Shown: positions 1 to 10,061, counted from the first letter of the stretch. The stretch is DNA of 30,358 nucleotides from an uncultured Desulfuromonadales bacterium (GCA_947259685.1 CAMYNC010000030.1:1-30358); one strand, 5' to 3'. Notes: generated by a model from the letters alone, not told the origin. Made by a program: numbers and translations.

Positions 1-344
1 CGCTTGCCCTGAGTACGATCGAAAAACTGATCGGGAACCACAATATGGCCTGGAACAATCTCCTCCTTCATGCTACCGACCGCCGAAACCGAAATAATCT
101 GTTCGACGCCGAGTTTTTTCATGCCGAAAATATTTGCCCGGTAATTAACCTCCGAAGGCAATAACCGGTGCCCACGGCCATGGCGCGGCAGAAAAACCAT
201 CCGCGCACCACCTAGCTGGCCAGTAATGTAAGCGTCCGAAGGATCCCCAAAAGGAGTCTCAAGACTGACTTCCTGAACTTCGGTCAGACCTTCGATCTCA
301 TAAAGACCGCTGCCGCCGATAACACCAATGACCGGTTGACTCAT
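1..344 (-). CDS. mtnP: S-methyl-5'-thioadenosine phosphorylase family protein, N-terminal part (cut by window edge)
   Basis: Reading leftward from an ATG at 344, the 114 visible codons begin with [20 protein letters not shown]. The GGSGLY phosphate-binding loop and the RHGRGH motif are those of the MTAP branch of the purine nucleoside phosphorylase family. Members split 5'-methylthioadenosine (or methylthioinosine) with phosphate to give the free base and methylthioribose-1-phosphate, in the cytoplasm. The ATG overlaps the rlmN stop as ATGA, and a GGAG lies 8 bases upstream inside the end of rlmN, so the two are probably translationally coupled. The C-terminal half, which carries substrate-specificity residues, lies outside the window, so methylthioadenosine, methylthioinosine and other purine nucleoside substrates cannot be told apart. 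Confidence 0.88.
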   Translation of the reverse strand, partial: MSQPVIGVIGGSGLYEIEGLTEVQEVSLETPFGDPSDAYITGQLGGARMVFLPRHGRGHRLLPSEVNYRANIFGMKKLGVEQIISVSAVGSMKEEIVPGHIVVPDQFFDRTQGK

Positions 345-1417
345 ATTATGTCTCCATTACTTTCGGAATCGATAGTTTTATTTGCCGTATGTTTGTCCAA
401 TTTACCCTTGAGCTGACCGCAGGCGGCTGAAATATCTTGCCCTTTACTGGCCCGCCGCATAGCGACTATTTGGCGGTCAAGAAGATAACTTTGAAAAACG
501 TGAATTTTCTCTTCTGTCGGGCACTTATACTCCGATCCCTCATGTTCATTGAAGGGAATCAAATTCACCTTGGCGCGAATTCCGTGCAGCAATCTGACCA
601 ACCGTTTGGCATCTGCCAGCGAATCATTGACATCGTTGATCAGGATATACTCAAAGGTGATCTTCTGCCGCGGCCCCAAAGGGTAATCGCGACAAGCGGC
701 CATCAATTGTTTGAGTGGGTATTTCTTATTGATTGGCATCAGGCGATCACGCACCTCATCGGTGGTTGCGTTCAAAGAAATCGCCAGATTCACCTTGATC
801 TCTTCCCAGAGCCTCCGCATCTCTGGCACCAGTCCCGAAGTCGAAAGGGTCACCCGGCGAGTGCCGTAGCCGAGGCCATCATCAAGGTAGAGAATTTTTA
901 ACGCCGTCACCACATTATCCAGATTGTGTAACGGCTCCCCCATCCCCATCAGCACGATATTTGAAATCGGTCCGTCCTGCAATACCCCGCAGACCTGATT
1001 AACGATCTCCTCGGGCCGCAGGTTACGGGTCAGACCGAAGGTGCCGGTCAGGCAGAATTTACACTGCATAGCGCAGCCGACCTGGGTGGAAATACAGAGG
1101 GTCGCCCGACCTTCATCCATCGGAATCCGCACCGCCTCGACCGACTCGCCATCGGCCAAACGGAACAGATACTTTTTGGTGCCATCACTGCTCAGCTCGG
1201 TGGCTTCCGGTTGCCAATGGGAGACAAAGGAACGTTCGCCAAGCAGCTGACGAAAATCTTTGCCCAGATCAGTCATCTCAGCGAAATCGGTGGCACCCCG
1301 CTGATAGATCCAGCGCATGATCTGCTTGGCCCGATACTTCTCCTTACCCAGTTCCACCAGGAACTGCTGCAGCTGTTCCAGCGTCAGCCCTTTGAGATCG
1401 ACTTTTAATTGACTCAA
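341..1417 (-). CDS. rlmN: Dual-specificity 23S rRNA A2503 / tRNA A37 C2-methyltransferase RlmN
   Basis: This radical-SAM enzyme methylates C2 of A2503 in 23S rRNA and, in many bacteria, A37 of some tRNAs. The CxxxCxxC cluster motif is at about residues 115, 119 and 122 (CAMQCKFC), and the second catalytic cysteine is near residue 333 (AACG). I place the start at a TTG at 1417, preceded 5 bases earlier by AAAGAGG. The resulting 358-residue protein opens [17 protein letters not shown], the usual RlmN beginning. The frame stays open upstream to 1492, but that extension would translate straight through the ndk terminator at 1449-1481. A sigma70-like promoter at 1463-1492 gives a transcript that starts just upstream of the TTG. 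The stop overlaps the mtnP start by four bases. Confidence 0.95.
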   Translation of the reverse strand: MSQLKVDLKGLTLEQLQQFLVELGKEKYRAKQIMRWIYQRGATDFAEMTDLGKDFRQLLGERSFVSHWQPEATELSSDGTKKYLFRLADGESVEAVRIPMDEGRATLCISTQVGCAMQCKFCLTGTFGLTRNLRPEEIVNQVCGVLQDGPISNIVLMGMGEPLHNLDNVVTALKILYLDDGLGYGTRRVTLSTSGLVPEMRRLWEEIKVNLAISLNATTDEVRDRLMPINKKYPLKQLMAACRDYPLGPRQKITFEYILINDVNDSLADAKRLVRLLHGIRAKVNLIPFNEHEGSEYKCPTEEKIHVFQSYLLDRQIVAMRRASKGQDISAACGQLKGKLDKHTANKTIDSESNGDII

Positions 1418-1448
1418 TGATGCCTCTTTGTTCTTGAAACCATTACGG

Positions 1449-1481
1449 AAAAAGCCCTTCGGATTGTACCCGAAGGGCTTT
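1449..1481 (-). terminator. Rho-independent terminator of ndk
   Basis: A perfect 12-bp stem (1451-1462 with 1470-1481) encloses a 7-base loop and is followed on the minus strand by five T residues. It lies 37 bases beyond the ndk stop codon and ahead of the rlmN start. Confidence 0.85.
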
Positions 1482-1492
1482 CTTACTGACAA
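1463..1492 (-). promoter_or_regulatory. Candidate rlmN promoter, -10 inside the ndk terminator loop
   Basis: On the minus strand there is TTGTCA (1487-1492), an 18-base spacer and TACAAT (1463-1468); each box matches the sigma70 consensus at five of six positions. The -10 box occupies the loop of the hairpin at 1451-1481. Initiation about 7 bases downstream would start inside the second stem arm, so the rlmN message would lack the complete terminator. Read from sequence only. Confidence 0.6.
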
Positions 1493-1518
1493 GCGGATTC
1501 CTACCTATGATTCAGCGA

Positions 1519-1932
1519 TTAAAGTAATTCAAGCCCATTGAAGAAGTAGCCGAGTTCGAAGGCGGCGGTTTCCGGTGCATCGGAACCGTGGGTAGCATTC
1601 TCGCCGATCGAAGCTCCGAATTCTTTCCGCAGGGTGCCTTCAGCTGCTTCAGCCGGGTTGGTGGCTCCCATCAGATCACGCCACTTGAGAATTGCACCTT
1701 CAGCTTCCAGAGCCAGGACGATACAAGGACCGCTGCTCATGAAGTCGGTCAGCTCGCCGAAAAACGGACGCTCACTGTGGACAGCATAAAAACCCTCAGC
1801 TTCAACCTTGCTCATGTAGAGTTTTTTCAGACCGATGACTTTGAAGCCTTCAGCATAAATACGAGCCAGGATTTTACCGGCATGGCCGGCAGCGAAAGCA
1901 TCAGGCTTAATGATGGCAAATGTTCTTTCCAT
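1519..1932 (-). CDS. ndk: Nucleoside diphosphate kinase
   Basis: This 137-residue cytoplasmic enzyme transfers the gamma phosphate of ATP to NDPs through a phosphohistidine. The protein begins [12 protein letters not shown] and carries the active-site histidine at residue 115 in NATHGSDA; the family more often has NxxHGSDS. The length matches other bacterial Ndk proteins. I chose the ATG at 1932 because it is preceded 10 bases earlier by GGAGG and gives the standard N terminus; the frame stays open 12 codons further upstream without family similarity. The gene has its own promoter (1985-2013) and terminator (1449-1481), so it is probably a monocistronic unit between two longer ones. Confidence 0.96.
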   Translation of the reverse strand: MERTFAIIKPDAFAAGHAGKILARIYAEGFKVIGLKKLYMSKVEAEGFYAVHSERPFFGELTDFMSSGPCIVLALEAEGAILKWRDLMGATNPAEAAEGTLRKEFGASIGENATHGSDAPETAAFELGYFFNGLELL

Positions 1933-1984
1933 AATTCTAAATCCTCCAATATGTTGAGTTGTTAGCATTCAAATCGCGAGGCGC

Positions 1985-2013
1985 TTTGTAGCATTGCGCC
2001 GAAACGCTGTCAA
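1985..2013 (-). promoter_or_regulatory. Probable ndk promoter
   Basis: Minus strand: perfect -35 TTGACA (2008-2013), a 17-base spacer and -10 TACAAA (1985-1990) with an extended TGC just before it. It starts a few bases beyond the rdgB stop and lies about 55 bases upstream of the ndk ATG. Confidence 0.7.
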
Positions 2014-2017
2014 GAGC

Positions 2018-2620
2018 TTAACCGCCCTGATTGGCGAGCTCCTGTAAAACCGGAATTGCCTGCCGTAGAGCTGTGCCGCGGTGGCTGATGCGGTTTTTGA
2101 TATCGAGCGGTAATTCTGCCATGGTTTTGCCGTATTCGGGCACCATAAACAGCGGATCGTAACCGAAGCCGCCGGCCCCGCGTTCACCGCGCATGATCAA
2201 ACCGGACACCCGGCCGTGAAAAGTCTGACAACGACCATCAGGCCAGGCAAGGGCCATTACACAATGGAATGCAGCTTGGCGATTTTCATCCATGACCTCG
2301 GACAATTCCAACAGTAATTTGGCATTGTTGGCAGCGTCATTTCCCTGTTCTCCGGCATACCGTGCAGAATGCACTCCTGGTGCACCGTTTAGGGCATCGA
2401 CTACCAGGCCACTATCGTCCGCCAATGTCAAACAGTCACTAAAACGCGCCATCACCAGCGCTTTTTTGCGCGCATTCGCTTCAAAGGTCGCGCCATCCTC
2501 GACAATTTCCGGCGGATTCGCAAGCTGATCCAACCCAACAACCTCAACCCCGGAGCCATCAAGCAGTCTGCGGATTTCTTTCAACTTCCCCTGATTGCCT
2601 GTTGCGACCAGCAGCTCCAC
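2018..2620 (-). CDS. rdgB: dITP/XTP pyrophosphatase (Ham1/RdgB family)
   Basis: This house-cleaning enzyme hydrolyses dITP, ITP and XTP to the monophosphates, keeping deaminated purines out of DNA and RNA. The 200-residue protein shows the nucleotide-binding start ([12 protein letters not shown]), the acidic catalytic pair in [12 protein letters not shown] around residues 68-69, the GFGYDPLF segment and the C-terminal SHR motif. It uses a GTG start at 2620, one base after the rph stop. The rph-rdgB pair is a widespread arrangement. It is the last gene of the amidase-rph-rdgB unit; I see no strong terminator between it and ndk, only a weak GC-rich inverted repeat without a T run near 1980-2000. 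Confidence 0.95.
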   Translation of the reverse strand: MELLVATGNQGKLKEIRRLLDGSGVEVVGLDQLANPPEIVEDGATFEANARKKALVMARFSDCLTLADDSGLVVDALNGAPGVHSARYAGEQGNDAANNAKLLLELSEVMDENRQAAFHCVMALAWPDGRCQTFHGRVSGLIMRGERGAGGFGYDPLFMVPEYGKTMAELPLDIKNRISHRGTALRQAIPVLQELANQGG

Positions 2621-2621
2621 G

Positions 2622-3356
2622 TCAAGCTCCCAGGGCCTTATGCTGCAGTTCGGTCAGTTGGGCGCAACCATGCAAGGCAAGGTCGCGCAGGCGATCCAGG
2701 TCTTGGAGCGAAAAGGGTTCTTCTTCGGCGGTACCCTGAACTTCGACAAACTTTCCTGAACCGGTGATGACGAAATTCATATCCACTTCCGCCTTGAAAT
2801 CTTCATCGTAATTCAAATCAAGCAACGGCTGGCCATCAACAATTCCAACGCTGATTGCTGCCACGCTGTCTTTCAAAGGTATTTGCGTTAAAACCCCCTT
2901 TTCAACCAACCCGGTAAAAGCGTCGCAAAGGGCAACATAAGCACCAGTAATCGAGGCGGTTCGGGTTCCACCGTCAGCCTGCAGAACATCGCAATCGATC
3001 TGCACAGAAATTTCTCCCATCGCTTCCAGATCGGTGACCGCACGCAAAGAACGGCCGATCAAGCGTTGAATTTCCTGGGTGCGACCGGAGACCTTTCCTC
3101 TGGCTGCTTCCCGCGCTGAGCGGGTATGGGTCGAACGAGGCAGCATGCTGTATTCGGCTGTCACCCAACCGCGCCCCTCGCCGCGCATAAATGGTGGCAC
3201 CCGCTCTTCGACCGAGGCGTTACACAACACCTTGGTTTCACCATAACAGACCAGCACCGAGCCCTCGGCATAGCGGGTAAACTGACGCTGAAAGCTGATC
3301 GGCCGCAGTTGGTTAAGCTGACGACCATCGCTACGCGAACATTCGGCTGAACTCAT
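2622..3356 (-). CDS. rph: Ribonuclease PH
   Basis: A phosphate-dependent 3'-5' exoribonuclease that trims tRNA 3' ends. The 244-residue protein has the RNase PH core: an early RSDGR segment, [12 protein letters not shown], the [17 protein letters not shown] phosphate-site region and [16 protein letters not shown] with the catalytic acidic residues. Its length matches the family, typically about 238-245 residues. The ATG at 3356 shares one base with the amidase stop (TGATG), and AAGGAG lies 8 bases upstream, so translation is probably coupled. The following gene rdgB starts one base after its stop. Confidence 0.96.
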   Translation of the reverse strand: MSSAECSRSDGRQLNQLRPISFQRQFTRYAEGSVLVCYGETKVLCNASVEERVPPFMRGEGRGWVTAEYSMLPRSTHTRSAREAARGKVSGRTQEIQRLIGRSLRAVTDLEAMGEISVQIDCDVLQADGGTRTASITGAYVALCDAFTGLVEKGVLTQIPLKDSVAAISVGIVDGQPLLDLNYDEDFKAEVDMNFVITGSGKFVEVQGTAEEEPFSLQDLDRLRDLALHGCAQLTELQHKALGA

Positions 3357-4432
3357 CAGTTTTTCTCCTTCTTTAATTCGGCAAACTGGCGAACCCCCTG
3401 ATAAAGCGCTTGCGCCAGTTGTTCTTGATAATCACTCTTTCCCAGTTTCGCCTGTTCCTCAGGATTGCTCAGATAACCGAGTTCCACCTGCACCGTCGGC
3501 AAATCGCCACGCCCCAAAGAGAGCAGCGGCGTGGGATAGATTCCGTTAACCTGAATTCCAGCTGCAACTAGGGCCAGTGAAAGCTGCTGGGCCAATTGCA
3601 AGCTACTGCTTGCCTGGTCGCTTTTGCTAACCAGGGTAGTCTGTTCAACGGCGTCGGGCCGAATAAACAGATTCACCCCATTGGGCAGTTCGGAAAATGC
3701 CGATTGGGCATGCAGCAGTAGCCAGAGATCGACATCTTCGTGCGAAGCCGTTTCGAGACGCTGCTTGACCGTCACATCATAGTCGCCGTCGCGGCTGAGA
3801 TAAATCGGCACCCCCAGCTTCATTTTCAATTGTTTGGCGAGTTTTTGCGCCACCGCCAGATTGACTTGTTTTTCTTTGTGGCCAGAAGCCGCAATGGTTC
3901 CGGTATCCAAGCCACCGTGACCGGGATCAATGGCGACCGCCCGAATCAATGGCCCGCTCTTGGTCGGCTTTTTCTTCAACAAAAAAGAGAACAATTGATC
4001 GATCGGACCGCTCTCTTCCTTGATTGGAGTATCGGTATTAGGATCGAGATTGCGGAAATAGATCGGCTTGCCAACCAGCAAGGGCAGCTGATTGAGTAGA
4101 AAACTATCGGTCACCCGCAGACGACCATCGATAAAGCGTGGCTTATCACTGAGCGGATAAAAATCACTGCCGAACTTAAGATAACCGCTGGCTGGAGAAA
4201 TTTCCGCCCAGCCTCGGCTGGTGCGGATCCGGAAGGTATGCTTGACAGAGTTCCAGTGCCCTTTCAAACCGACGGCATCGATGACGTCCTCAATCGCTAT
4301 ATAGGGAACCCCAGACTGCTGATACACATCGTCCAGACGCACCGGAGGTTTGCCGCGCGGGGCAATATCGACAGCGGCCAAGGAAGGGCCGGCCAGCAGC
4401 ATGGCGATAAACAGAAACAGAATCGGACGCAT
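3356..4432 (-). CDS. Exported N-acetylmuramoyl-L-alanine amidase (Amidase_3)
   Basis: This 358-residue protein probably cleaves the bond between N-acetylmuramic acid and L-alanine in peptidoglycan in the periplasm. I prefer the ATG at 4432: it has GGGAG 5 bases upstream and gives a classic signal peptide ([20 protein letters not shown]). The ATG at 4444 has no ribosome site and would leave almost no leader behind the promoter. An N-terminal domain of about 130 residues resembles copper-amine-oxidase-N/AMIN-like modules and has no clear catalytic role. The C-terminal Amidase_3 zinc ligands look present: His172 in DPGHGG, Glu187, His241 in LLLHAQ and catalytic Glu317 in [13 protein letters not shown]. 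It heads the operon with rph and rdgB, an association common in this group. Confidence 0.88.
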   Translation of the reverse strand: MRPILFLFIAMLLAGPSLAAVDIAPRGKPPVRLDDVYQQSGVPYIAIEDVIDAVGLKGHWNSVKHTFRIRTSRGWAEISPASGYLKFGSDFYPLSDKPRFIDGRLRVTDSFLLNQLPLLVGKPIYFRNLDPNTDTPIKEESGPIDQLFSFLLKKKPTKSGPLIRAVAIDPGHGGLDTGTIAASGHKEKQVNLAVAQKLAKQLKMKLGVPIYLSRDGDYDVTVKQRLETASHEDVDLWLLLHAQSAFSELPNGVNLFIRPDAVEQTTLVSKSDQASSSLQLAQQLSLALVAAGIQVNGIYPTPLLSLGRGDLPTVQVELGYLSNPEEQAKLGKSDYQEQLAQALYQGVRQFAELKKEKN

Positions 4433-4457
4433 TTTTTCTCCCATTGAAAGCCGCCCG

Positions 4458-4487
4458 TTTATACCTCAGCGGTCGACTCAGTGTCAA
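4458..4487 (-). promoter_or_regulatory. Strong sigma70-like promoter of amidase-rph-rdgB
   Basis: Minus strand: perfect -35 TTGACA (4482-4487), an 18-base spacer and -10 TATAAA (4458-4463). The predicted start near 4451 leaves a leader of about 19 bases before the ATG at 4432, which supports that start over the one at 4444. Confidence 0.75.
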
Positions 4488-4499
4488 CGAATGCGCTGC

Positions 4500-5573
4500 T
4501 TATCCGCCGTTGAGTAATAAGTGCTCACCTGGCATCGGATCAAGCTCGAGTACCTTAAAAAGTCTTCTCGTCAACAGCCGTTCCAATTCGTTCTGCGAAT
4601 TGCTATCAGCAGCAATATTGCGAATTTGGCCGCCAGCACACAGGCCGTGCCCTCCAGCAGTGCCGATGCCTGCGACCATCTGCTGAATCGCCTCGCCCAA
4701 CCGTGCGTCATGCTTGCAAGATCGCATCGAGAGAATTTGCACGCCTTCATACCACCCCATTCCCAGCACATATTTCACCCCTTCGAGCCGCAGCAGAAAA
4801 TCTGCCATCTCAGCGACCAGGTCAGGATTGTCAATCCGCTTGAGATTAAAAACCAGCGTAGGACCGTAAACCAAAGCATTTTCAATGGCGGTGCGAAAGC
4901 TGGAAAAATATTCTCTGGGGGCCGGCGGGTGAATGATATTGTAAAGAATCCGGTTATTTGAAATCGGCAACAGTTTCAGATAAGCTTCACGGTCGGCCTT
5001 GGACCAATCACGTCCCAAATCCTGGGTTTCCGATTTGATCGCATAAAACAGGCTGGTGGCCAGGCGGGTATTGATCGAAATATTTTGGCTGCAAAGATAT
5101 TCATAAAGGATCGTCGCCGATGCGCCATAATTTTCGCGGATATCAACCCAACAGACATCCTCAAGGTCCTGTTTCGGCGGATGATGGTCGATAACCAAAT
5201 GCACCGGCCGGCCTTCCGGGTAGGAATTATTACCGGTATTCGGCTGGGTGTCGACCATACACACAACGGAAAACTGGTCCAGATCGAGTTCGCTGATTTG
5301 CACCAACGGGATCTCCAGCAAACTGACCATACTGCGGTTTTCGCTGCGCCCAACAATCCCACCATGCGCAATCAGGGCATCCTGTCCGGTGCTCACAAGC
5401 AACAGATGCCGTAGCGCAACCGCCGCGGCAATCGAATCGGGATCGGGATTATCATGGGTAACGATCAAAACCCGGCCACGGCCGCGGATCCACTCGATAA
5501 TGCCAGAAACCGACTCGTTTCCCTCATTGAAAACAGGACAGTTTTCTGCCTGCAGCGGATTATTTGTTTCCAC
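4500..5573 (-). CDS. DHH-family phosphoesterase (NrnA/RecJ-like)
   Basis: A cytoplasmic DHH/DHHA1 protein. The family includes NrnA nanoRNases/pAp phosphatases and cyclic-dinucleotide phosphodiesterases; the substrate here cannot be read from sequence. Motifs in order: THDNPDPDSIAAA (metal ligands near residues 40, 44 and 46), VDTQPN (Asp108), the DHH signature in VIDHHPP (129-131) and a C-terminal GTAGGHGLCAGGQ typical of DHHA1. I place the start at the GTG at 5573, with GGGAG 6 bases before it, giving 357 residues; the longer ATG at 5597 lacks a ribosome site. It overlaps the upstream LOG-like gene by 14 bases and is the last gene of the DUF512-copA operon. Confidence 0.85.
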   Translation of the reverse strand: METNNPLQAENCPVFNEGNESVSGIIEWIRGRGRVLIVTHDNPDPDSIAAAVALRHLLLVSTGQDALIAHGGIVGRSENRSMVSLLEIPLVQISELDLDQFSVVCMVDTQPNTGNNSYPEGRPVHLVIDHHPPKQDLEDVCWVDIRENYGASATILYEYLCSQNISINTRLATSLFYAIKSETQDLGRDWSKADREAYLKLLPISNNRILYNIIHPPAPREYFSSFRTAIENALVYGPTLVFNLKRIDNPDLVAEMADFLLRLEGVKYVLGMGWYEGVQILSMRSCKHDARLGEAIQQMVAGIGTAGGHGLCAGGQIRNIAADSNSQNELERLLTRRLFKVLELDPMPGEHLLLNGG

Positions 5574-6051
5574 TGGGAACTCCCTCTTTGATTGCATAGA
5601 GCGCCATCTCGACCGCCTGCTCAGCGGTTTCCGCCTTCAGCGCGGTCGATAATTGTGCCCAACTGTTCAACTGAACGACCGGTTTGGCCAATTTCAAGCC
5701 GATCGCCATTTCCGATAGGGTACCGTATTCCCCTTCAACCGCAATCAAAGCCTGGGCGGTATGGGCAATTATGATATTGCGTCCATGGCCGACATTAGTA
5801 ACAATCGGCAATGTCACAAACGGATTGGCACTCTCGGCAGTTGCCCCTGGAAGGATTCCGACCACCTCACCACCCGCCTCAAAACAGCCCTGGGCAGCGG
5901 CCGCCATCACGCCACCCAAACCGCCGCAGATTAACACCGCACCAGCCTCTGCCAATAGCTGCCCAACCCGGTATGCCAGCCGCTCACCTTCAGGCGTTGC
6001 CTGGCCAGCACCGATGACCCCGACGCGAAGTTTTTGCCGTGTTGTGCTCAT
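5560..6051 (-). CDS. LOG-like / TIGR00725-type Rossmann-fold protein
   Basis: A small protein of 163 residues related to the lysine-decarboxylase-like (LOG) superfamily, whose best-known members are nucleotide phosphoribohydrolases. It shows the Rossmann start [23 protein letters not shown] and ILPG, and a degenerate form of the family PGGxGTxxE motif (EGEYGTLSE). Because that motif is altered, catalytic activity should not be assumed; proteins of this subgroup are usually annotated only as TIGR00725 family. The ATG at 6051 overlaps the stop of the P-type ATPase gene as ATGA, with GGAG 6 bases upstream. The open frame continues to 6171, but that extension lies inside the ATPase and has no family similarity. 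Confidence 0.75.
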   Translation of the reverse strand: MSTTRQKLRVGVIGAGQATPEGERLAYRVGQLLAEAGAVLICGGLGGVMAAAAQGCFEAGGEVVGILPGATAESANPFVTLPIVTNVGHGRNIIIAHTAQALIAVEGEYGTLSEMAIGLKLAKPVVQLNSWAQLSTALKAETAEQAVEMALYAIKEGVPSGNK

Positions 6052-8717
6052 GCAATCTCCATCAATTGCTTTTTCATCCCCCGCAGTAACAGGCTGTTGG
6101 TGACCACCGAGACGCTTGAAAAAGCCATCGCCAGTCCGGCAAATTCCGGTTTTAAATAAAGCCCCAGCCAAGGATAAAACAGCCCCGCGGCCAAAGGGAT
6201 GCCGAGCAGGTTATAAAAGAAAGCCCAAAACAGATTCTGTTTGATTTTGCGCAAGGTCTGCCGGCCAAGCCGGATCCCCCGCTCAATATCGAACAGATCC
6301 TCTTTGACCAGGATCAGGTCGCCAGTTTCCTTGGCGACATCGGTACCACTACCGATAGCAATGCCGATGTCGGCCTGCGCCAGGGCCGGGGCATCATTGA
6401 TCCCGTCGCCCACCATTGCAACCAGCGCTCCTTGCTGCTGATATTTTTTGACGATCTGCAGTTTCTGCTCGGGCAGGACTTCGGCTTCAACCTGATCAAT
6501 CCCAACCTGCCTGGCCACCGCGTCAGCGGCAGCGCGCCGATCTCCACTGATTAAAACCGTCGTTAATCCAAGTTTCTGTAAACCGGCGATCGCCCGGGCA
6601 GCGTTGTCTTTCAAGGTATCCCGCAGGGCCAGCAATCCAAGAAATTCCTGCTCGTTCGCAAGAAATACCAGTGAACAACCGGCCGTCTCGAAAGCTTCAA
6701 TAGCAGGCTGGGCCGCTGCCATATCAATCCCCTGAGCACGCAACAATTTCTGGCTGCCGCAATACAGCAGCTGGCCATCAACAAACGCTTTCACCCCATG
6801 CCCGCCAAACTCTTCCAGATTTCCAGCAACAGTCCAGTTGAGTCCACGCTGGCGGGCCGCATCGGTGACACTGCGCGCCAACGGATGGTTACTACCATCT
6901 TCGACAGCAGCGGCCAAAGCCAATAATTGTTCTTCCGAAATTGCGGCCTGGCAGTAAAGGTCAACCAACTGAAACTCACCGCTAGTCAAAGTTCCCGTTT
7001 TATCGAGCAAAATTGTCTGCAGGCTAGAGATCCGCTCTAAAACCGAGGCTTTTTTAAACAAAATGCCACGCTCCAGCCCCACGGAACTGCCTACCATAAT
7101 CGCAGTGGGGGTGGCTAACCCCAGTGCGCAGGGGCAGGCAATGACCACCACGGCTATGGCCATCTGAAAGGCGAACAAGAAGTCGCTTTGCGCGGCAAAA
7201 TACCAGACCACAAAGGTCAGCAGGGCGATGGTCACCACTGCTGGAACGAAATAGTTAGAGATCCGATCGGCCAGCCGCTGAATGGGCGCTTTATCGCCCT
7301 GGGCGGATTCGACCAGCCGTACAATCTGGGCCAATACTGTCTGCTCGCCGACCAGCGTAGCCCGAACCAGCAGGCGCCCGGATCGATTGATCGTTGCCCC
7401 GGTGACCGGGTCCCCAGGTTCTTTGCTGACCGGCAACGCCTCACCGCTAATCATCGATTCATCGACCGCCGCGGAACCCTCAACAACTTCACCGTCCACC
7501 GGAAGCTTTTCACCTGGTCGAACGACTACCAGATCGCCAGGCTTGACCCGACTGGCTGGCACCTCCTGCTCCACCCCGTCGACCACCAGCACTGCCCGGT
7601 CCGCCTGTAGCTGCAGTAACTTTTTCAGCGCTGCCCCGGCCTTGCCTTTGGCCCGTGACTCAAGCCATTTGCCGAAACGGATAAACAGTATCAACATGGC
7701 GCTGGTTTCAAAAAAGATCGTGGCACCCGCTCCGAGCAGACCCAGCACGGCCAGCAAGGAATATCCGTAGGCTGCGGTAATGCCGAGAGCGACCAGCACA
7801 TCCATATTGGCAGAGCGATTTTTCAAGGATTTCCAAGCACCGCGATAAAACGTCAGTCCGGCACTGAACTGTAACAGGGTGGCCAGCAGCGCATTGACCA
7901 ATGGGGTCACTGAGCCGAAAAGCGGTACAAACATCAGCAGCATGATCGGCAAAGCACCAGCTGCAGAAAGCAACACCCAGTAAAGCTCGCGGCGGGACTC
8001 GCTGAGGCTGGCGGACTGGGAGTCTTGCTCAGGAACGGCCTTAAAGCCTGCGACCTCTACCGCGGCATAAATATCCGCCGCCGAGAGACGTAGCGGATCG
8101 TAATTGACTTGAGCAAAATTACCGGTCAGATTAACTGAGACCGATTCCAGCCCTGATAAGTCTTGCAAACGTTTCTCGATGGTTGCTGCGCAGGAAGCAC
8201 AGCTCATCCCCTCGATGGCAAAACGCAACTCCCCTGCTTCATGTTCTCCTGCAGCAGTAAACCCAAGCTGCGCAACTTTGGCGACAATCTGCTGCGAAAG
8301 CTCTGCTCTGGGCTGATGGGTCACAGTTAAAAGTTCCGCAGCGAAGTTGACCTGCGCCAAAACCACACCCGGTAGTTCCTGCAGGCCTTTTTCAATCGAC
8401 GTAGCGCAATTGCTGCAACTCATCCCACGGATGCGAAAACGACTCTGTGGCAACCGTTCCGTTGAAACGTCCGCTCTGACTTTCAACTCTTCGCCAGGAT
8501 TGCTTGAAAACCCGGCTCCAGCAAGGATCTCCCTGATTTCGGTTAACGGCAGTTCTGCTCCTGAGGCAGGATAAAGTTGTGCGCTAGCTTCATCGAGAGA
8601 AACCGAAACGCTCGCGACCTGAGGAAACGTCTCCAGTATCCCTGTCACCTTAGCCACGCATTTCTGGCATTTCATGCCATGGATAGAGAGTGTCGTCGGT
8701 GGCTTTAGCATGTTCAT
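6048..8717 (-). CDS. copA: Cu(+)-exporting P1B-type ATPase with three metal-binding domains
   Basis: This 889-residue inner-membrane pump probably exports Cu(I) using ATP. Three N-terminal HMA domains carry CxxC pairs at residues 17/20, 101/104 and 173/176; many bacterial homologues have one or two. The membrane region contains the CPC copper site (528-530) and a late [13 protein letters not shown] segment typical of Cu(+) pumps. Cytosolic motifs are the actuator loop MISGEALPV (SGE in place of the common TGE), the phosphorylated Asp572 in [13 protein letters not shown] and [12 protein letters not shown]. The ATG overlaps the DUF512 stop as ATGA, and the stop overlaps the next start as ATGA. 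No csoR, cueR or copper-chaperone gene is visible nearby. Silver may also be carried. Confidence 0.93.
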   Translation of the reverse strand: MNMLKPPTTLSIHGMKCQKCVAKVTGILETFPQVASVSVSLDEASAQLYPASGAELPLTEIREILAGAGFSSNPGEELKVRADVSTERLPQSRFRIRGMSCSNCATSIEKGLQELPGVVLAQVNFAAELLTVTHQPRAELSQQIVAKVAQLGFTAAGEHEAGELRFAIEGMSCASCAATIEKRLQDLSGLESVSVNLTGNFAQVNYDPLRLSAADIYAAVEVAGFKAVPEQDSQSASLSESRRELYWVLLSAAGALPIMLLMFVPLFGSVTPLVNALLATLLQFSAGLTFYRGAWKSLKNRSANMDVLVALGITAAYGYSLLAVLGLLGAGATIFFETSAMLILFIRFGKWLESRAKGKAGAALKKLLQLQADRAVLVVDGVEQEVPASRVKPGDLVVVRPGEKLPVDGEVVEGSAAVDESMISGEALPVSKEPGDPVTGATINRSGRLLVRATLVGEQTVLAQIVRLVESAQGDKAPIQRLADRISNYFVPAVVTIALLTFVVWYFAAQSDFLFAFQMAIAVVVIACPCALGLATPTAIMVGSSVGLERGILFKKASVLERISSLQTILLDKTGTLTSGEFQLVDLYCQAAISEEQLLALAAAVEDGSNHPLARSVTDAARQRGLNWTVAGNLEEFGGHGVKAFVDGQLLYCGSQKLLRAQGIDMAAAQPAIEAFETAGCSLVFLANEQEFLGLLALRDTLKDNAARAIAGLQKLGLTTVLISGDRRAAADAVARQVGIDQVEAEVLPEQKLQIVKKYQQQGALVAMVGDGINDAPALAQADIGIAIGSGTDVAKETGDLILVKEDLFDIERGIRLGRQTLRKIKQNLFWAFFYNLLGIPLAAGLFYPWLGLYLKPEFAGLAMAFSSVSVVTNSLLLRGMKKQLMEIA

Positions 8718-10027
8718 AAATGGATGATTTCGACCGGACCGATCGCAAGACGTTCCAAACCTTCGAGGATCCCCCAGGGCGAACTTTCAACTGCCAGCAC
8801 GGGACAACTCAGACTGGTGGAGAGGTTTTGCAGCGAGATGTCGTCAAGCAGCAGCTGCTCACCCTCTTTAAGCATCACATCCGGGATAAGAAGTCCGTCG
8901 CCAAGATCTTGCCCCTGTAACTGCGCCAGCAAATCGGCCCCGGTGAGCAAGCCGGTCACGGTGACTTCGGAACCGAAAAAACGGTTCTCAATCGGTAGGA
9001 TCTGCAGTTCAATGCTGGTGCGCAGCCCCAGGCGCTCGATAAAGCTGGTCAATTCGGGCACAAAAGAAACACCGGTTACCAGGCTGGCTCTGCTCAGCTC
9101 CAGAGGTTCGGCTTCCAACAGCACCTCGCTGCTCTGCTGGCGAAACTGGGCAATCAGGCCGACGCCATTCTCCAGTTGTGGTAGATCCTCATAAGCCTCC
9201 AGCTCAGAGACTTCCCGGCCGGCCTGCAGATAGATTTCATCGGCGGCGAAGACAAACCGGCGCCCTTGTTCGGCTAAATAATCCCGTTGGTAACTTTCTA
9301 TCAGATCGAGGCTCGCGGCCGCCTCGGCGGAAGTCAATTTCCGCAGCATTGGCAACTGCTGGCGATGCTTGGTTAAACCGACCGGCACGACTGCCAGCGA
9401 GGCCAATTGCGGGCGCAAGGCTGCAAGTTGCTCAATGCTCTGCCGGAGAGCCTGATCATCATTGAGCCCAGGGCAAAGCACCATTTGGCAGTGCAGCTCA
9501 ATGCCAGCTGCGGTCAGTTTCCGCAGCAGCGGTAGAATTGGTGGTGCCTGGCAGCCGAGAAGCTGGGAGCGCAGACGATCGTCAGTGGCATGCACGGAAA
9601 TATAGAGCGGCGACAGCTGCTGATCGATAATTCTTTCCAGTTCGGCCGGCTTGATATTACTCAGGGTGATATAAGAACCGTAAAGGTAGGAAAAGCGGTA
9701 GTCTTCATCTTTAACGTAGAGGGTCCGACGCATCCCCTTGGGTAATTGATGAACGAAACAAAAAATACAGTTATTACCGCATTGTTGTGGGCTCGGGTGT
9801 TCCAGACTCAGACCAAGATCCTCCTGCGGCTCTTTCTCGATCTCATAAAAACAACGATCGCCGTTCTGGTGAAGGACTTCAAGCCGCAGCTGATCAGTTT
9901 CGATTGCTTGATAATAATCGATCAAGTCTTCGATCTGCCGGCCGTTGATCGACAGCAGGCAATCACCATATTCTAACTGCAGATCAGCGGCATAGCTTTT
10001 CAGTTCAACCCCTTCAATTTTCTGCAT
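8714..10027 (-). CDS. DUF512 radical-SAM protein with N-terminal PDZ-like segment
   Basis: A 437-residue member of the DUF512 family, function not established. The first ~70 residues look PDZ-like ([12 protein letters not shown]). A radical-SAM-type cluster motif CGNNCIFC follows (Cys at about 83, 87 and 90), continuing into [20 protein letters not shown], a family signature. The C-terminal DUF512 part includes [17 protein letters not shown] and the DVMLKEG motif. I start at the ATG at 10027, which has AGGAG 4 bases upstream; an in-frame GTG at 10042 has no ribosome site. It is the first gene of the operon with copA, so expression of both depends on the promoter at 10062-10092. Confidence 0.85.
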   Translation of the reverse strand: MQKIEGVELKSYAADLQLEYGDCLLSINGRQIEDLIDYYQAIETDQLRLEVLHQNGDRCFYEIEKEPQEDLGLSLEHPSPQQCGNNCIFCFVHQLPKGMRRTLYVKDEDYRFSYLYGSYITLSNIKPAELERIIDQQLSPLYISVHATDDRLRSQLLGCQAPPILPLLRKLTAAGIELHCQMVLCPGLNDDQALRQSIEQLAALRPQLASLAVVPVGLTKHRQQLPMLRKLTSAEAAASLDLIESYQRDYLAEQGRRFVFAADEIYLQAGREVSELEAYEDLPQLENGVGLIAQFRQQSSEVLLEAEPLELSRASLVTGVSFVPELTSFIERLGLRTSIELQILPIENRFFGSEVTVTGLLTGADLLAQLQGQDLGDGLLIPDVMLKEGEQLLLDDISLQNLSTSLSCPVLAVESSPWGILEGLERLAIGPVEIIHL

Positions 10028-10061
10028 ACTGCTCCTGCCCACTCAGCCCTGCATGATGCAA

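Noticed and set aside
437..901. 154-codon plus-strand open frame antisense to rlmN
   Set aside because: Shadow of rlmN: no recognisable family, no ribosome site, and the opposite strand encodes a conserved enzyme.
1418..1492. N-terminal extension of rlmN to 1492
   Set aside because: It would translate the ndk terminator hairpin and has no family similarity; the TTG at 1417 has a good ribosome site and the standard N terminus.
1980..2000. GGCGC/GCGCC inverted repeat between rdgB and ndk as a terminator
   Set aside because: Five-base stem, 11-base loop and no T run; it overlaps the ndk promoter.
6052..6171. 40-residue extension of the LOG-like protein
   Set aside because: It lies wholly inside the ATPase gene in another frame; the ATGA overlap start at 6051 fits the family start.
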